Positions 50,982 through 60,594 of a DNA stretch of 64,000 bases are shown here, one piece after another; the first letter of the stretch is position 1, and the number at the start of each line of letters is the position of its first letter. Source of the DNA: VAZQ01 sp963817135 (GTDB lineage Bacteria > Pseudomonadota > Alphaproteobacteria > Rhizobiales > Xanthobacteraceae). The notes beneath the pieces are model-generated. The model saw only the letters and a program-made list of their open reading frames with translations, was not told the DNA's origin and ran no database searches. The stretch is from positions 1 through 64,000 of the forward strand of contig CAWFNG010000022.1 of the NCBI GenBank assembly GCA_963817135.1, read 5' to 3'. The position numbers were made by a program, and so were the translations under genes.

Positions 50982-53162
50982 CTATTCGCCGCCGGCGGCG
51001 AGTTCCCGCTGCGGGTCGGAGTGCGCCTGTTCCGCCTCGGCCTTTTGCTTGGCTTCCAGGTCTTCTCCAGTAACCTGGTCGACAACCTTCATTGAAAGCC
51101 GCACCTTGCCGCGTTCGTCGAAGCCGAGAAGCTTCACTTTCACCTTGTCGCCTTCCTTGACGATATCGGTGACTTTTTGAACGCGCCGCGGCGCAAGCTG
51201 GCTGATATGCACCAGGCCATCCTTCGCGCCGAAGAAGTTCACAAAGGCGCCGAAATCCATCACCTTCACGACGGTGCCGTCGTAGATGTGACCGACCTCC
51301 GGCTCCGAGGCTATCGATTTGATCCAGTTGATCGCCGCCTTCATGGCTTCGCTCTTGGCGGAGGCCACTTTCACCGTTCCGTCATCGGAAATGTCAATCT
51401 TGGCACCGGTCTTCTCGACAATTTCGCGAATGACCTTGCCGCCGGTACCGATCACTTCGCGGATCTTATCGACCGGAATGTTGAAAACTTCGATGCGCGG
51501 AGCGTGCTCGCCAAGCTGGGCGCGATGCTCGGTCAGCGCTTTTGACATTTCGCCGAGGATGTGCAGCCGCCCCTCTTTGGCCTGATCAAGCGCAACGCGC
51601 ATGATCTCTTCCGTGATGCCGGCTATCTTGATGTCCATTTGCAGCGAGGTGACGCCGCGTTCGGTGCCGGCGACCTTGAAATCCATGTCACCGAGATGGT
51701 CCTCATCGCCGAGAATGTCGGAAAGCACCGCATAGCGCTTGTCCTCGAGAATGAGGCCCATCGCAATTCCGGCAGTGGGACGCTTGAGTGGGACGCCGGC
51801 GTCCATCAGTGCCAGCGAGGTGCCGCACACGGTTGCCATGGAAGAGGAGCCGTTCGACTCCGTAATTTCGGAGACCACACGCAATGTATAGGGAAACTCG
51901 TGATGCGCCGGCAGAATAGGGTGAATGGCGCGCCATGCTAGTTTGCCGTGGCCAATCTCGCGACGCCGCGGCCCGCCCATTCGTCCAGTTTCCCCGACCG
52001 AGAATGGCGGGAAGTTGTAGTGCAGAAGGAAGGTTTCCTTGTAGGTCCCCTGCAGCGCATCGATCCACTGCTCATCCTCGCCCGTACCGAGAGTCGCTAT
52101 CACCAGAGCCTGAGTTTCCCCGCGAGTGAACAGAGCCGAGCCGTGTGCGCGAGGCAGCACCCCAACCTCGGAGACAATCGGCCTGACCGTCTTCACATCG
52201 CGACCATCGATGCGCCGCCCAGTGTCGAGAATATTCCAGCGCACGTTCTTGGCTTCGAGCGCCTTGAAGACATTGGCGACCTGCTGCTCGGGATACGGCG
52301 CATTCTCCTGTCCGGCAGGACAGAAATGCGCCAATACCTTGGCTTTGGCAGCAGCAATGGCGTTATGGCGATCCTTTTTGTTGGCAATGGCATAGGCGGC
52401 GCGCAGATCGGCTTCGATCAATGCCGGCATTTCCTTTTCCAGCCCGGCGGTATCGGCGACCTGCACCTCGCGGGGCTCTTTCGCTGCCTTTTCCGCAAGT
52501 CTGATGATCGCATCAATCACTGGCCGGAAATGCCGGTGGCCGAACATTACCGCGCCGAGCATGAGTTCTTCGCCCAGCTCCTTTGCTTCGGACTCAACCA
52601 TCAGCACGGCATCCTGCGTGCCGGCGACCACGAGATCGAGCTGGCTTTCCGTCATCTCGTCGAGCTGCGGGTTGAGAACATATTCGTTGTTGATGAAACC
52701 AACCCGTGCCGCACCAATCGGCCCCATGAAGGGAGCACCGGACAAGGTCAGCGCCGCTGAGGCGGCGATCATTGCCAGCACATCGGGATCGTTCTCGAGA
52801 TCATGCGAGAGGGTAGTCACGATGACCTGGGTTTCGCAGCGCCAGCCTTCGGCGAACAGCGGCCGCACCGGGCGATCGATCAACCGTGAGACCAGGGTCT
52901 CTTTCTCGGTTGGCCGCCCTTCGCGCTTGAAATAGCCGCCTGGAATACGCCCGGCGGCATAGAACTTCTCCTGGTAATCGACGGTCAGCGGCAGAAAATC
53001 CACGCCTTCGCGAGGTTCCTTGGCGGCCACTACGGTGGCCAGCACCTTTGATTCGCCGTAACTCGCGACAACCGCACCGTCGGCTTGGCGGGCAATCTTG
53101 CCGGTTTCTAGGAGGAGCTTGCGGCCTCCCCAGTCGAGTTCAACACGATGGATATTGAACAT
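50982..53162 (-). CDS. pnp: Polynucleotide phosphorylase
   Basis: 726 residues: two RNase PH domains (FPPFSVGETGRMGGPRRREIGHGKLAWRA in the second), then KH (DKIREVIGTGGKVIREIVEK) and S1 (GHIYDGTVVKVMDFGAFVNF) domains. It degrades RNA by phosphorolysis and is part of the degradosome. Last gene of the leftward operon; a strong hairpin separates it from rpsO. Confidence 0.97.
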   Translation of the reverse strand: MFNIHRVELDWGGRKLLLETGKIARQADGAVVASYGESKVLATVVAAKEPREGVDFLPLTVDYQEKFYAAGRIPGGYFKREGRPTEKETLVSRLIDRPVRPLFAEGWRCETQVIVTTLSHDLENDPDVLAMIAASAALTLSGAPFMGPIGAARVGFINNEYVLNPQLDEMTESQLDLVVAGTQDAVLMVESEAKELGEELMLGAVMFGHRHFRPVIDAIIRLAEKAAKEPREVQVADTAGLEKEMPALIEADLRAAYAIANKKDRHNAIAAAKAKVLAHFCPAGQENAPYPEQQVANVFKALEAKNVRWNILDTGRRIDGRDVKTVRPIVSEVGVLPRAHGSALFTRGETQALVIATLGTGEDEQWIDALQGTYKETFLLHYNFPPFSVGETGRMGGPRRREIGHGKLAWRAIHPILPAHHEFPYTLRVVSEITESNGSSSMATVCGTSLALMDAGVPLKRPTAGIAMGLILEDKRYAVLSDILGDEDHLGDMDFKVAGTERGVTSLQMDIKIAGITEEIMRVALDQAKEGRLHILGEMSKALTEHRAQLGEHAPRIEVFNIPVDKIREVIGTGGKVIREIVEKTGAKIDISDDGTVKVASAKSEAMKAAINWIKSIASEPEVGHIYDGTVVKVMDFGAFVNFFGAKDGLVHISQLAPRRVQKVTDIVKEGDKVKVKLLGFDERGKVRLSMKVVDQVTGEDLEAKQKAEAEQAHSDPQRELAAGGE

Positions 53163-53360
53163 TGCAATGGTCTTTCATTGTTTTGCGATGGGCGCGAAAG
53201 CCATGAGCAAGACGGCGGGATGCTGCCACTTGCGATGGCATCTACCAACACAGCATCCAGCGATCCTGCCATGGCCCTCGGCCTTCCACGAATGACGGGC
53301 GTTTGCTTTCACCCCGTCTTTACGACCGGCAGCGCTGTCGCTGCCGGGATGAACAGCGGA

Positions 53361-53407
53361 CCCCCCACCCTTCCCTCCCCCGCATGCGGGGGAGGGAAGG
53401 ATGGGGG
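53361..53407. terminator. Long GC hairpin between rpsO and pnp
   Basis: A near-perfect inverted repeat of C-rich and G-rich arms (CCCTTCCCTCCCCCGCA with TGCGGGGGAGGGAAGG at its core) without a T-run. In E. coli an RNase III-cleaved hairpin in this gap controls pnp; this one may be an RNA processing site or attenuator (inference). Confidence 0.6.
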
Positions 53408-53418
53408 TCGCCCACAGA

Positions 53419-53689
53419 TCAGCGGCGGATACCGAGCCTCTCGATCAGCGATTTGTATCGCGCCTGATCGATACGGACGAGGTAATCGAGCAACTGGCGC
53501 CGCTGCGATACGAGTTTGAGCAATCCACGCCGGGAGTGATTATCCTTGACGTGAGTTCTTGAAATGCTCGGTGAGGCTGTTGATGCGCTCCGAAAGGATC
53601 GCCACCTGCACCTCAGGCGAGCCGGTATCGCCGGCCTTGGTCGCATAGCTTTTTATGACCTCGGACTTGCGAGCAGATGTTACCGACAT
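53419..53689 (-). pseudogene. rpsO: Ribosomal protein S15, one-base frameshift
   Basis: N-terminal frame: MSVTSARKSEVIKSYATKAG, then SPEVQVAILSERINSLTEHFK. C-terminal frame: THVKDNHSRRGLLKLVSQRR, then QLLDYLVRIDQARYKSLIER. They join as a normal 89-residue S15 if one A is removed at 53553-53559 (AGAACTC for AGACTC on the coding strand). S15 is a core ribosomal protein and both halves are perfect, so an assembly error is more likely than true loss. Confidence 0.85.
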
Positions 53690-53836
53690 CGGGTTGTCCT
53701 GTTCCTTAGTTCCTGTGTTCCTCACTCCGTCGCGAGGCGGCCAGAGCCGGGATGTCGTCCAGCGCGGTCACCAAAGCGACTGACGCGGGCAAATCGCCCG
53801 CGCCGCCTGGGCAATATAGGAAAATCGCGGCAGAAG

Positions 53837-53910
53837 CTAGTGGTCCGGTTCCGAAGTTCGCCACCACTCGCGGCACGTTCAGATGCGAACTTCGGAATCC
53901 AATGACCACT
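53837..53910. repeat. Palindromic intergenic repeat, copy 4
   Basis: CTAGTGGTCCGGTTCCGAAGT and TCGC on the left pair with GCGAACTTCGGAATCC and GACCACT on the right. Upstream of rpsO, next to copy 5. Confidence 0.7.
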
Positions 53911-53926
53911 CGCAAGTCTATGATTT

Positions 53927-54005
53927 CTAGTGCGGTTTTGAATTTGAAGTTCCTAAACGAGCTTGCGGCCCGTTATGACAGGACTTCAAATTCACCACAC
54001 TATAG
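53927..54005. repeat. Palindromic intergenic repeat, copy 5
   Basis: CTAGTGCGG at the left, and GAATTTGAAGT pairing with ACTTCAAATTC at the right, then CACACTATAG. Lies between truB and rpsO. The stem sequence differs from copies 1, 2 and 4 but pairs internally. Confidence 0.7.
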
Positions 54006-54017
54006 TGCCCACAGGGC

Positions 54018-54959
54018 TTACCGCCTGGGCAGATTAAAGATGCGACGCGGCCGTAACTCGCCCTTCGCCGCCTCGGCCAGTGCAATCAAGCCCCCTTGTG
54101 CGGAGACCGATACCAGACCTTCCAGCACCGGCGCGTCACGGCCTCGCAGCAATACCGATTGCCCGCGCGCGAGCCTTCCCGCATCAGCCGAACTCACGCG
54201 CAATGTGGGCAACGCGGCAAGGCCCGCTTCGACCGGCAACAGGAAGGATGACAGTTCGTCGCTGTCCTCGCTTTGCAGCTGCTCAATCCGTGCGGCCAAT
54301 GATTCCGTGAACGGTCCAACGGCGGTGCGCCGCAACGCCACGACATGGCCCAGACATCCGAGCGCGCGGCCCATATCGCGTGCAAGCGCCCGAATATAGG
54401 CTCCCTTGCCACACTCGGCAGCCAACACCGCATGGTCGGGATCCGCCGAAGCCAGCCATTCCAGCCGGTGGATCTCGATTGGACGTGCCTCGAGCTCGAC
54501 AATTTCGCCGTCACGCGCAAGGTCATAGGCGCGCTCGCCGGCAACTTTTATTGCCGAAAAGCGTGGAGGAACTTGCGAAAGGATACCTGTGAAGCGCGGC
54601 AGGAGGGCGCGCACTTCCTCGGCAGCGGGACGCAGCGCAGAGCTTGCCGCCACCTGCCCTTCGGCATCGTCGGTGTCGCGCTCCTCCCCCCAGCGCACGG
54701 TGAAGCGGTAAATCTTGCGGCCTTCCATGACGAAGGGAACGGTCTTGGTCGCCTCACCCAAGGCAATTGGCAAAACGCCCGACGCAAGCGGGTCGAGCGT
54801 CCCGGCGTGGCCGGCGCGCTTCGCCTGAAAGAGCCGCTTGACCACGCTTACCGCATGCGTCGAGGTCATCCCCATCGGCTTGTCGAGCACGAGCCAGCCA
54901 TGCACGTCGCGCTTGGCTCTGGGCTGAATGCCGGGAGTTCGCGGCACGATCTGCTTCAA
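54018..54959 (-). CDS. truB: tRNA pseudouridine synthase B
   Basis: 313 residues. The catalytic Asp is in GHAGTLDPLASGVLPIALGEATK; DKPMGMTSTHAV and GKGAYIRALARDMG are family blocks. It makes pseudouridine 55 in tRNAs. ATG overlaps the rbfA stop. Confidence 0.96.
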   Translation of the reverse strand: MKQIVPRTPGIQPRAKRDVHGWLVLDKPMGMTSTHAVSVVKRLFQAKRAGHAGTLDPLASGVLPIALGEATKTVPFVMEGRKIYRFTVRWGEERDTDDAEGQVAASSALRPAAEEVRALLPRFTGILSQVPPRFSAIKVAGERAYDLARDGEIVELEARPIEIHRLEWLASADPDHAVLAAECGKGAYIRALARDMGRALGCLGHVVALRRTAVGPFTESLAARIEQLQSEDSDELSSFLLPVEAGLAALPTLRVSSADAGRLARGQSVLLRGRDAPVLEGLVSVSAQGGLIALAEAAKGELRPRRIFNLPRR

Positions 54960-55366
54960 TTACCGCCATCCGATTTGCAATCAAGGTCACGGCGGACCTG
55001 GGGGGTACGCAACAGTTCATCGATCCGCTGTGCTTCGGCAAAGCGCTCATCGACTGCAAATCTGATGTCAGGGGCAAACTTCAAGTTGACGCGCCGGGCA
55101 ATCTCGCCGCGCAGAAAACGCTTGTTGCGCTTGAATGCTGCGAGCACCGCATCGATATCTTGTCCGCCGAGCGGCATGACGTAAATGGTCGCCAGCCGCA
55201 GATCCGAGCTCATGCGCACTTCGGGGACGGTGATGACATGCATTTCCAAGACCGGATCATGCACTCCGCCACGCGCGAGCAAATCCGCGAGCGCGTGACG
55301 AACGAGCTCACCTACTCGCAGCTGACGCTGTGACACCTCGGTTCTGCTGTGACGATCACGGGCCAT
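54956..55366 (-). CDS. rbfA: Ribosome-binding factor A
   Basis: 136 residues; the KH-like fold shows in QRQLRVGELVRHALADLLAR and MSSDLRLATIYVMPLGG. It helps mature the 30S subunit. Overlaps truB by four bases. Confidence 0.93.
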   Translation of the reverse strand: MARDRHSRTEVSQRQLRVGELVRHALADLLARGGVHDPVLEMHVITVPEVRMSSDLRLATIYVMPLGGQDIDAVLAAFKRNKRFLRGEIARRVNLKFAPDIRFAVDERFAEAQRIDELLRTPQVRRDLDCKSDGGN

Positions 55367-55482
55367 CAGAGCCGTCCGTCCGAAACAATTAACGCAAAAT
55401 CAGCGGGCATTTGCCGCGCATGCGGCCAAGCCTCGAACTAGTGATCCGATTCAGCTGATATTACCGCGTGAGCAAACTTCGA

Positions 55483-58089
55483 TTACAGCGTGCGCTGTAT
55501 CGTCTCTATGCGATAGCATTCGATGACGTCGCCAACTTTCATGTCCTGATAGTTCTCGAAGGCCATCCCGCATTCCTGTCCGGCAACGACCTCGCGTGCA
55601 TCATCCTTGAAGCGCTTAAGCTGGGAGAGCTTGCCTTCATGCACGACCACATTGTCGCGGATGAGGCGCACATTGGCGCCTCGCTCGACGGTTCCTTCGG
55701 TGACGCGGCAGCCTGCTACGTTGCCGACTTTCGAAACCTTGAATATCTCCAAAATCGTTGCGCTGCCGAGCGTCGTCTCGCGCAGCGTCGGTGCGAGCAA
55801 GCCGGACATCGCTTTTTTGACGTCGTCCACCAGGTCGTAGATGATGTTGTAATATCGAATCTCCACCCCAGCCTGTTCAGCAATCTCGCGCGCCTCCTTA
55901 TGAGCGCGCACGTTGAATGCGATAATCGCTGCCCCTGAAGCTTCGGCCAAGGTCACATCCGATTCAGTGATGCCGCCGACGCTCGCATGCAGGATCCGGG
56001 CGATGACCTCGTTCGTGCCGAGCTTATCGAGCGCGCCGACGATCGCTTCGAGGGATCCTTGCACGTCAGCCTTGACCAGCAGCGGAAATTCCTTTCGCCC
56101 CGTGGTCTTGAGCTGCGTCATCATCTGCTCGAGCGACCCGCGCATTCCGGTCGCACGTGCGGCAATCTTGTCGCGCTTTTGCCGCGCCCGATAATCCGTC
56201 ACCTCGCGCGCGCGCGCCTCAGTGTCGACGACAGCCAGGCGGTCGCCTGCCTCAGGGGTACCGCTAAAGCCCAGTACCTCGACCGGCGTGGACGGCCCCG
56301 CCGCCTCTACGGGCTCACCCTGGTCGGAAACCAAAGCACGCACACGCCCCCATTCCGCACCGGCGACCACGATGTCTCCGGGCCGCAGAGTTCCGCGTTG
56401 CACAAGCACTGTCGCGACAGGACCACGGCCGCGGTCCAGCTTGGCTTCGATTACCGTGCCTTCGGCTGGACGCGTGGGGTTGGACTTGAGATCGAGAATT
56501 TCCGCTTGCAGGCCGATCGCTTCCAGCAGCCGCTCGATGTTTGTTTTTTTCGTTGCCGAAACTTCTACATCGAGCACATCGCCGCCCAGGGATTCGACCT
56601 GGATCTCATGTTGCAGCAGCTCGTTGCGCACCCGCTCGGGTTTAGCATCGGGGCGATCGATTTTGTTGATCGCAACGATCATAGGCACTTTCGCAGCTTT
56701 CGCGTGATTGATGGCTTCCACCGTCTGCGGCATGACTCCATCATCAGCCGCGACGACCAGGACCACGACGTCGGTTACTTTGGCGCCACGCGCGCGCATG
56801 GCGGTGAACGCCGCGTGCCCCGGAGTGTCGATAAAGGTAATCTTGCCGCCGGCAGGGCTGGTTACCTGGTAGGCCCCGATATGCTGGGTGATGCCGCCGG
56901 CTTCACCGGCGGCAACTTCCGTCGAACGAATAGCGTCAAGCAGCGAGGTCTTGCCGTGGTCGACGTGACCCATCACCGTGACAACGGGAGGCCGCGCGAT
57001 CAGTGCGGCCGGGTCATCGGCCACGTCAAAAAGTCCCTCTTCCACATCGGCTTCGGCGACGCGCTTTACCGTGTGGCCTAGCTCTTCTGCGAGCAATTGA
57101 GCGGTATCGGCATCGATCACGTCGTTGATCTTTGCCATGTTCCCCTGCTTCATCAGGATCTTGATTACGTCGACGGCTCGCTCGGCCATGCGGTTGGCGA
57201 GCTCCTGAACGGTGATCGTCTCCGGGATTGTGACTTCGCGCACGAGCTTTTCCTTTGGCTCGTCGGAAGCCTGGCCTTTGAGTTGCTGCACGCGCCGGCG
57301 AAATGCGGCCACCGACCGCTCGCGCTCCTCATCGGCGCTGAGCGCCGTCACAAGCGTCAGCCGCGCGCGATTCTTCTGCAGTCCGCCGCGCGGCTGTTTC
57401 GGCGCGGCAGCGGGGCGGGCCGCCCCGGGGCCGCGGCGGGTACGCGGCGCCTCTTCTTCATCGGGCTCGAGCGCCGGCCGGCCGGCCGCAGCTCTGGCAG
57501 CGGCGGCCTCCTCCTCGCCAAAACGCTTCTTGGCCTCCTGCTCCGCCTTGAGCTTGGTCTCAAGCTCGTGCTTGCGACGTTTTTCCTCCTCGGCTTTGCG
57601 CGCTTCCGCGGCATCCCGCTCGCTCCGCTCCGCCGTTTCCCGCTGCTTGCGGAGGAGGGCTTCCTCCTCGGCTATCTTGCGCTCTTCCGCTTCGCGCAAT
57701 CGCGCATCGCCCAAAGCGCGTGCCCGGGCAGTGCGCTCTTCGTCAGTCAGCGTGCGCAGCACGACACCCGAAGGCTTTGGCGGCGCCTGCGCCGGGGTCG
57801 CGACGGCGGCCGTGACTGGAGCCTCAGCCGGTTGAGCCGACGCTACTTGCAAGGTGGGTTTGCCCGCTGCCGCGCGCTTTGCCGTGGTCGCGCCGGCGGG
57901 AGCCGCGGGCTCGGCCTTGGTCCGCGACGAGACGCGGCTTTTAACCTTTTCGACGACAACCGCCTTGCTGCGGCCGTGGCTGAAACTTTGGCGCACGACG
58001 CCCTGCTCCACGCCGCGCCCCTTAAGACTCAAAGTCTTGGTCGCGACGCTGAGCTTCTTTTCTCCAGTCTTTTCAGTTGTTTCAGCCAT
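55483..58089 (-). CDS. infB: Translation initiation factor IF-2
   Basis: 868 residues. A long charged, coiled-coil N-terminal region (AEERKIAEEEALLRKQRETAER) precedes the GTPase domain (VTVMGHVDHGKTSLLDAIRST; DTPGHAAFTAMRARG; VAINKIDRPDA) and the C-terminal initiator-tRNA-binding domains. Normally preceded by ylxR; here only a remnant lies between nusA and infB. Confidence 0.97.
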   Translation of the reverse strand: MAETTEKTGEKKLSVATKTLSLKGRGVEQGVVRQSFSHGRSKAVVVEKVKSRVSSRTKAEPAAPAGATTAKRAAAGKPTLQVASAQPAEAPVTAAVATPAQAPPKPSGVVLRTLTDEERTARARALGDARLREAEERKIAEEEALLRKQRETAERSERDAAEARKAEEEKRRKHELETKLKAEQEAKKRFGEEEAAAARAAAGRPALEPDEEEAPRTRRGPGAARPAAAPKQPRGGLQKNRARLTLVTALSADEERERSVAAFRRRVQQLKGQASDEPKEKLVREVTIPETITVQELANRMAERAVDVIKILMKQGNMAKINDVIDADTAQLLAEELGHTVKRVAEADVEEGLFDVADDPAALIARPPVVTVMGHVDHGKTSLLDAIRSTEVAAGEAGGITQHIGAYQVTSPAGGKITFIDTPGHAAFTAMRARGAKVTDVVVLVVAADDGVMPQTVEAINHAKAAKVPMIVAINKIDRPDAKPERVRNELLQHEIQVESLGGDVLDVEVSATKKTNIERLLEAIGLQAEILDLKSNPTRPAEGTVIEAKLDRGRGPVATVLVQRGTLRPGDIVVAGAEWGRVRALVSDQGEPVEAAGPSTPVEVLGFSGTPEAGDRLAVVDTEARAREVTDYRARQKRDKIAARATGMRGSLEQMMTQLKTTGRKEFPLLVKADVQGSLEAIVGALDKLGTNEVIARILHASVGGITESDVTLAEASGAAIIAFNVRAHKEAREIAEQAGVEIRYYNIIYDLVDDVKKAMSGLLAPTLRETTLGSATILEIFKVSKVGNVAGCRVTEGTVERGANVRLIRDNVVVHEGKLSQLKRFKDDAREVVAGQECGMAFENYQDMKVGDVIECYRIETIQRTL

Positions 58090-58091
58090 TC

Positions 58092-58204
58092 CTATCTCGA
58101 TCTATTCGCGCTTTCTTCAGGCGCTGCACCGGGTCTCGCAAGCAGGGCTGCATGTATCACATTTGGCTCCCCCAATGCCAAACCCAATTCGCAATCATGA
58201 GATC
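58092..58204 (-). pseudogene. YlxR (DUF448) C-terminal remnant
   Basis: Between nusA and infB, one minus-strand frame reads CELGLALGEPNVIHAALLAR then PGAAPEESANRSR and stops at 58092. LALGxxNVIHAALLA is the C-terminal signature of alphaproteobacterial YlxR/DUF448 RNA-binding proteins normally encoded here. The RNA-binding N-terminal domain is absent, so ylxR looks largely deleted. Confidence 0.65.
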
Positions 58205-59812
58205 CTATGCTGCTGGCACCCCGGCCTCTGCAGGTGTTTCTTGCGACGCAGGGGGCACGAGATCCTCCTCCTTGACCCAGCCGGCCTTGACTCTCGCCAG
58301 CATGATCAGCGCCTCGGTCTCATCGCGCGAGAGCTCGAAGTCATCGAGTATCCCGGGATGATGCGTGGCTTCGCCATCCTTGCGCTCGCTCCATCCGAAC
58401 AGATCATCGGTGGCGCAACCGGCGAGGTCCTCCATGGTCTTTACGTCGTTTTCGCCAAGCTTCACCAACATTTGGGTGGTGAGGCCAGGAAGCTCCTTGA
58501 GCGCGTCATCGACACCCAGTTCCTGACGCCTGGCATCGAGTTCGGCTTCCTCCTTCGATAAATATTCGCGCGCCCGGTTCTGCAATTCGCGCGCGGTGTC
58601 CTCGTCGAAGCCTTCGATGCCGGCAATTTCCTTTTCATCGACGACGGCAAGTTCCTCAACCGAATTAAATCCCTCGGAAGCAAGCAACTGCCCCACCATC
58701 TCATCGACGTTGAGGGCATCGATGAACAGCTTGGTGCGTTTTTCAAATTCCGCCTGCCGGTGCTCCAATTCTTCCTGCTCAGTAACGATGTCGATATCCC
58801 AGCCGGTAAGCTGCGAAGCAAGCCGCACATTCTGGCCGCGGCGGCCGATAGCGAGCGAAAGCTGCTGGTCGGGAACGACCACCTCCATACGATGTCGGTC
58901 CTCATCAAGCACTACCTTGGCCACCTCGGCAGGAGCGAGCGCATTGACCACGAAGTTTGCGGGATCCGCGGTCCAAGGAATGATGTCGATCTTTTCCCCC
59001 TGCAACTCATTGACCACCGCCTGCACCCGGGAGCCGCGCATCCCAACGCAGGCGCCGACCGGATCCACCGATGAATCCCGCGAGATCACTGCAATCTTGG
59101 CGCGTGAGCCGGGGTCCCGCGCCACCGCCTTCACTTCGACAATGCCGTCGTAGATTTCAGGGACTTCCTGGGCGAATAATTTCGCCATGAACTGCGGATG
59201 CGTGCGGGAGAGGAAAATCTGCGGCCCGCGCGGCTCGCGCCGCACATCGTAAATGAATGCGCGGATGCGATCCCCGTTGCGAAATGTCTCACGCGGGAGC
59301 AGTTCGTCGCGGCGAACGATCGCTTCGCCGCGGCCAAGATCCACAACCACATTGCCGTACTCCACCCGTTTGACAATGCCGTTGACAATATCGGCGATAC
59401 GATCCTTGTATTCCTGGTATTGGCGATCACGCTCGGCCTCGCGCACCTTCTGCACGATGACCTGCTTGGCTGACTGCGCGGCAATGCGGCCATATTCGAG
59501 CGGCGGCAAGGCTTCGGCGATATAGTCGCCGACCTGCGCCGCCGGGTTTCGCTTCTTCGCGCCGTCAACCGAAATCTGCGTCGAATCGTTTTCGACCTGG
59601 TCGACCACGAGCAACAGACGCGACAAGCGCATTTCCCCGGTTTTCGGATTGATCTCCGCGCGCACTTCGGTCTCGCTGCCGTAGCGCGACCGCGCGGCTT
59701 TCTGGATCGCGTCCTCCATGGCGGCAATGACGATGCCGCGGTCGATCGCCTTCTCGCGGGCGACTGCATCGGCGATCTGCAATAATTCGAGCCGGTTGGC
59801 GCTTACGGCCAT
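58205..59812 (-). CDS. nusA: Transcription termination/antitermination factor NusA
   Basis: 535 residues: N-terminal RNA-polymerase-binding domain, S1 (IVNGIVKRVEYGNVVVDLGR), two KH domains (DPVGACVGMRGSRVQAVVNE; GENVR-like LAIGRRGQNVRLAS) and acidic C-terminal repeats (EGFDEDTARELQNRAREYL). It modulates pausing and termination. Starts just after rimP. Confidence 0.96.
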   Translation of the reverse strand: MAVSANRLELLQIADAVAREKAIDRGIVIAAMEDAIQKAARSRYGSETEVRAEINPKTGEMRLSRLLLVVDQVENDSTQISVDGAKKRNPAAQVGDYIAEALPPLEYGRIAAQSAKQVIVQKVREAERDRQYQEYKDRIADIVNGIVKRVEYGNVVVDLGRGEAIVRRDELLPRETFRNGDRIRAFIYDVRREPRGPQIFLSRTHPQFMAKLFAQEVPEIYDGIVEVKAVARDPGSRAKIAVISRDSSVDPVGACVGMRGSRVQAVVNELQGEKIDIIPWTADPANFVVNALAPAEVAKVVLDEDRHRMEVVVPDQQLSLAIGRRGQNVRLASQLTGWDIDIVTEQEELEHRQAEFEKRTKLFIDALNVDEMVGQLLASEGFNSVEELAVVDEKEIAGIEGFDEDTARELQNRAREYLSKEEAELDARRQELGVDDALKELPGLTTQMLVKLGENDVKTMEDLAGCATDDLFGWSERKDGEATHHPGILDDFELSRDETEALIMLARVKAGWVKEEDLVPPASQETPAEAGVPAA

Positions 59813-59815
59813 CGG

Positions 59816-60538
59816 TCACTCTCCTTCGTTTTCATTTCCAAGTGGACCCACGGTCGAGCCGAGCTGGAAATGTCGGGGTTGATCATCAATATCGGGATTC
59901 GCGGAGCGGCGCTCGACGCCGGCCGTCCCTCGTCGAACCGCGCGTTCGGCAGCCTTCCCGCGGCGAAGGGATTGCGCAATCAAATCATCGCTGAGCACCA
60001 ATTTGGCTTCAGCCATGTCCTCTATCCGCAATAAGACCTCGCTCTGGTCATGCGGACCGGCATCATCGCGGCGAATGCGAGCCAGCTCGCCGTCAGAACC
60101 CAGGAGCAGCCCACGGAATCGACGGCGGCCTGCGAGCGGGACGGCCAATTCGACCTTGACGCGATGGCCGACAAACCGTTCAAAATCCGAACGTCGCACC
60201 AGCGGTCGATCCATTCCCGGCGAGGATACCTCCAGACGATAGGATCTCTCGATCGGATCGGCGACATCGAGAACCGGGGAGAGCGCGCGCGACACCGCTT
60301 CGCAATCCTCAACCGTCATGCTCCCGTCCATTCGTTCGGCCATGATCTGGACCGTGCAGCCTTCGATTCCCAGAACCTTCACGCGCACGAGACGAAATCC
60401 CAGTCCGGCCAGCACCGGTTCGGCAATCTCGGCGACTCGCGCTGCCAAACCGCGCTCAACAATCAGCCGCGGATCGGAATCCGCCTCCTGCGTATGTTCA
60501 TGCACGGCGCTTTCTTCGCTCATGACGCCTGGCGTCAT
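59816..60538 (-). CDS. rimP: Ribosome maturation factor RimP
   Basis: About 240 residues. Core blocks GCTVQIMAERMDGSMTVEDC, EAVSRALSPVLDVADPIERS and YRLEVSSPGMDRPLVRRSDF match RimP. It is needed for 30S assembly. Starts at 60538 or 60523 are both possible; neither has a strong ribosome binding site. A terminator-like leader lies upstream. Confidence 0.92.
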   Translation of the reverse strand: MTPGVMSEESAVHEHTQEADSDPRLIVERGLAARVAEIAEPVLAGLGFRLVRVKVLGIEGCTVQIMAERMDGSMTVEDCEAVSRALSPVLDVADPIERSYRLEVSSPGMDRPLVRRSDFERFVGHRVKVELAVPLAGRRRFRGLLLGSDGELARIRRDDAGPHDQSEVLLRIEDMAEAKLVLSDDLIAQSLRRGKAAERAVRRGTAGVERRSANPDIDDQPRHFQLGSTVGPLGNENEGE

Positions 60539-60594
60539 CCTAGGTTCACCCGGTCGCACCGTTCGGCAGCGGCGGCAGCACAACGGGCCGATTG

